Of a stretch of DNA of 12,670 bases, positions 12,627 to 12,670 are shown in pieces. The stretch lies in contig CANRGW010000024.1 of NCBI GenBank assembly GCA_947630205.1, positions 1 to 12,670 on the forward strand. Direction: 5' to 3'. A model generated the notes under the pieces. It worked only from the letters and a program-made list of their open reading frames with translations. It made no database searches and was not told where the DNA came from. A program made the translations under genes and the position numbers. Positions within the stretch are counted from its first letter, which is position 1. Each line of letters opens with the position of its first letter. Source of the DNA: an uncultured Bacilli bacterium (lineage in GTDB: Bacteria; Bacillota_I; Bacilli_A; RF39; UBA660).

Positions 12627-12655
12627 GGCAAGTACTCAACAGTTATAGTATTTCC
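12627..12655 (-). repeat. Inverted partial copy of the hairpin at 12432-12468
   Basis: On the minus strand this reads GGAAATACT, a 6-base spacer, then GTTGAGTACTTGCC. The plus strand at 12433-12467 has the same two blocks (GGAAATACT, then GTTGAGTACTTACC; 9/9 and 13/14 identical) in the same order. The two copies face each other about 160 bp apart and flank the toxin-like gene. In the toxin mRNA this segment forms the 5' end and could pair with the 3' terminator region. Confidence 0.7.
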
Positions 12656-12663
12656 TAATAAAA

Positions 12664-12669
12664 ATTATA
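12664..12669 (-). promoter_or_regulatory. -10 element of the toxin gene
   Basis: A perfect TATAAT at the right edge of the window; its -35 would lie outside. The predicted start near 12656 gives a leader of about 60 nt, much longer than for any other gene here, which fits a regulated leader. Confidence 0.45.
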
Positions 12670-12670
12670 T

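Noticed and set aside
1..12670. CRISPR array, rRNA, insertion sequence or riboswitch
   Set aside because: No regularly spaced repeats, rRNA-like segments, transposase-like frames or recognisable riboswitch cores were seen on either strand.

Overview
The window is AT-rich, densely packed DNA from a low-G+C Gram-positive (Bacillota) relative. The evidence is the family content: Der, a DagK-type lipid kinase, MurD, enolase, RdgB, YlbJ, YlbL and a SpoVIF-like protein. Short intergenic gaps and AGGAGG or GGTGAT ribosome binding sites fit this. Trp is written TGG and TGA is used as a stop, so this is not Mycoplasma code 4. SpoVIF and YlbJ point to a spore former or a recent descendant of one. I guess an uncultured, reduced Bacilli-like gut lineage, but the window cannot settle this.

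Left part (1-3072, minus strand): an operon runs leftward from the ribosome-assembly GTPase Der into a 67-aa charged helical protein, a SpoVIF-like protein and a DagK/YegS-type lipid kinase. It is followed by a membrane-anchored protein, cut by the window edge, with its own promoter. Middle left (3122-4865, plus strand): a two-gene unit encodes a membrane protein that fuses a pilin-like two-helix N-terminus to a VanY-type D,D-carboxypeptidase, and a single-pass membrane protein of unknown function. It meets, at a two-way terminator, a minus-strand pair: a flavodoxin-like protein and a secreted lysozyme-fold (glucosaminidase-like) protein. Centre (6033-8492): YlbL (PDZ-Lon protease) and YlbJ diverge from one overlapping promoter. 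YlbJ overlaps tail to tail with a lone type IV pseudopilin-like protein. Right part (8571-12128): enolase, then DUF1653 and MurD as an overlapping pair, with RdgB diverging from MurD. Several genes concern the cell envelope (VanY-like, glucosaminidase-like, MurD, YlbL, YlbJ), so the region is mainly housekeeping and cell wall.

Right end (12112-12670): a tRNA pair, one with a CAU anticodon that best fits tRNA-Ile2 and one tRNA-Leu(UAG), ends at a terminator. Beyond it lies the most interesting part of the window, which looks like an unannotated type I toxin-antitoxin locus. A 29-codon hydrophobic peptide ORF with a strong AAGGAGG site lies on the minus strand. A roughly 113-nt structured RNA on the plus strand, with its own promoter and terminator, overlaps the toxin mRNA 3' end by about 90 nt. 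The toxin mRNA could hide its ribosome binding site in a hairpin and pair its 5' end with its 3' end.

A second theme is promoter layout. At almost every operon a -35/-10 pair with 17-nt spacing lies so close to the gene that the predicted transcript begins at or just before the Shine-Dalgarno sequence, giving leaders of only about 9-20 nt.
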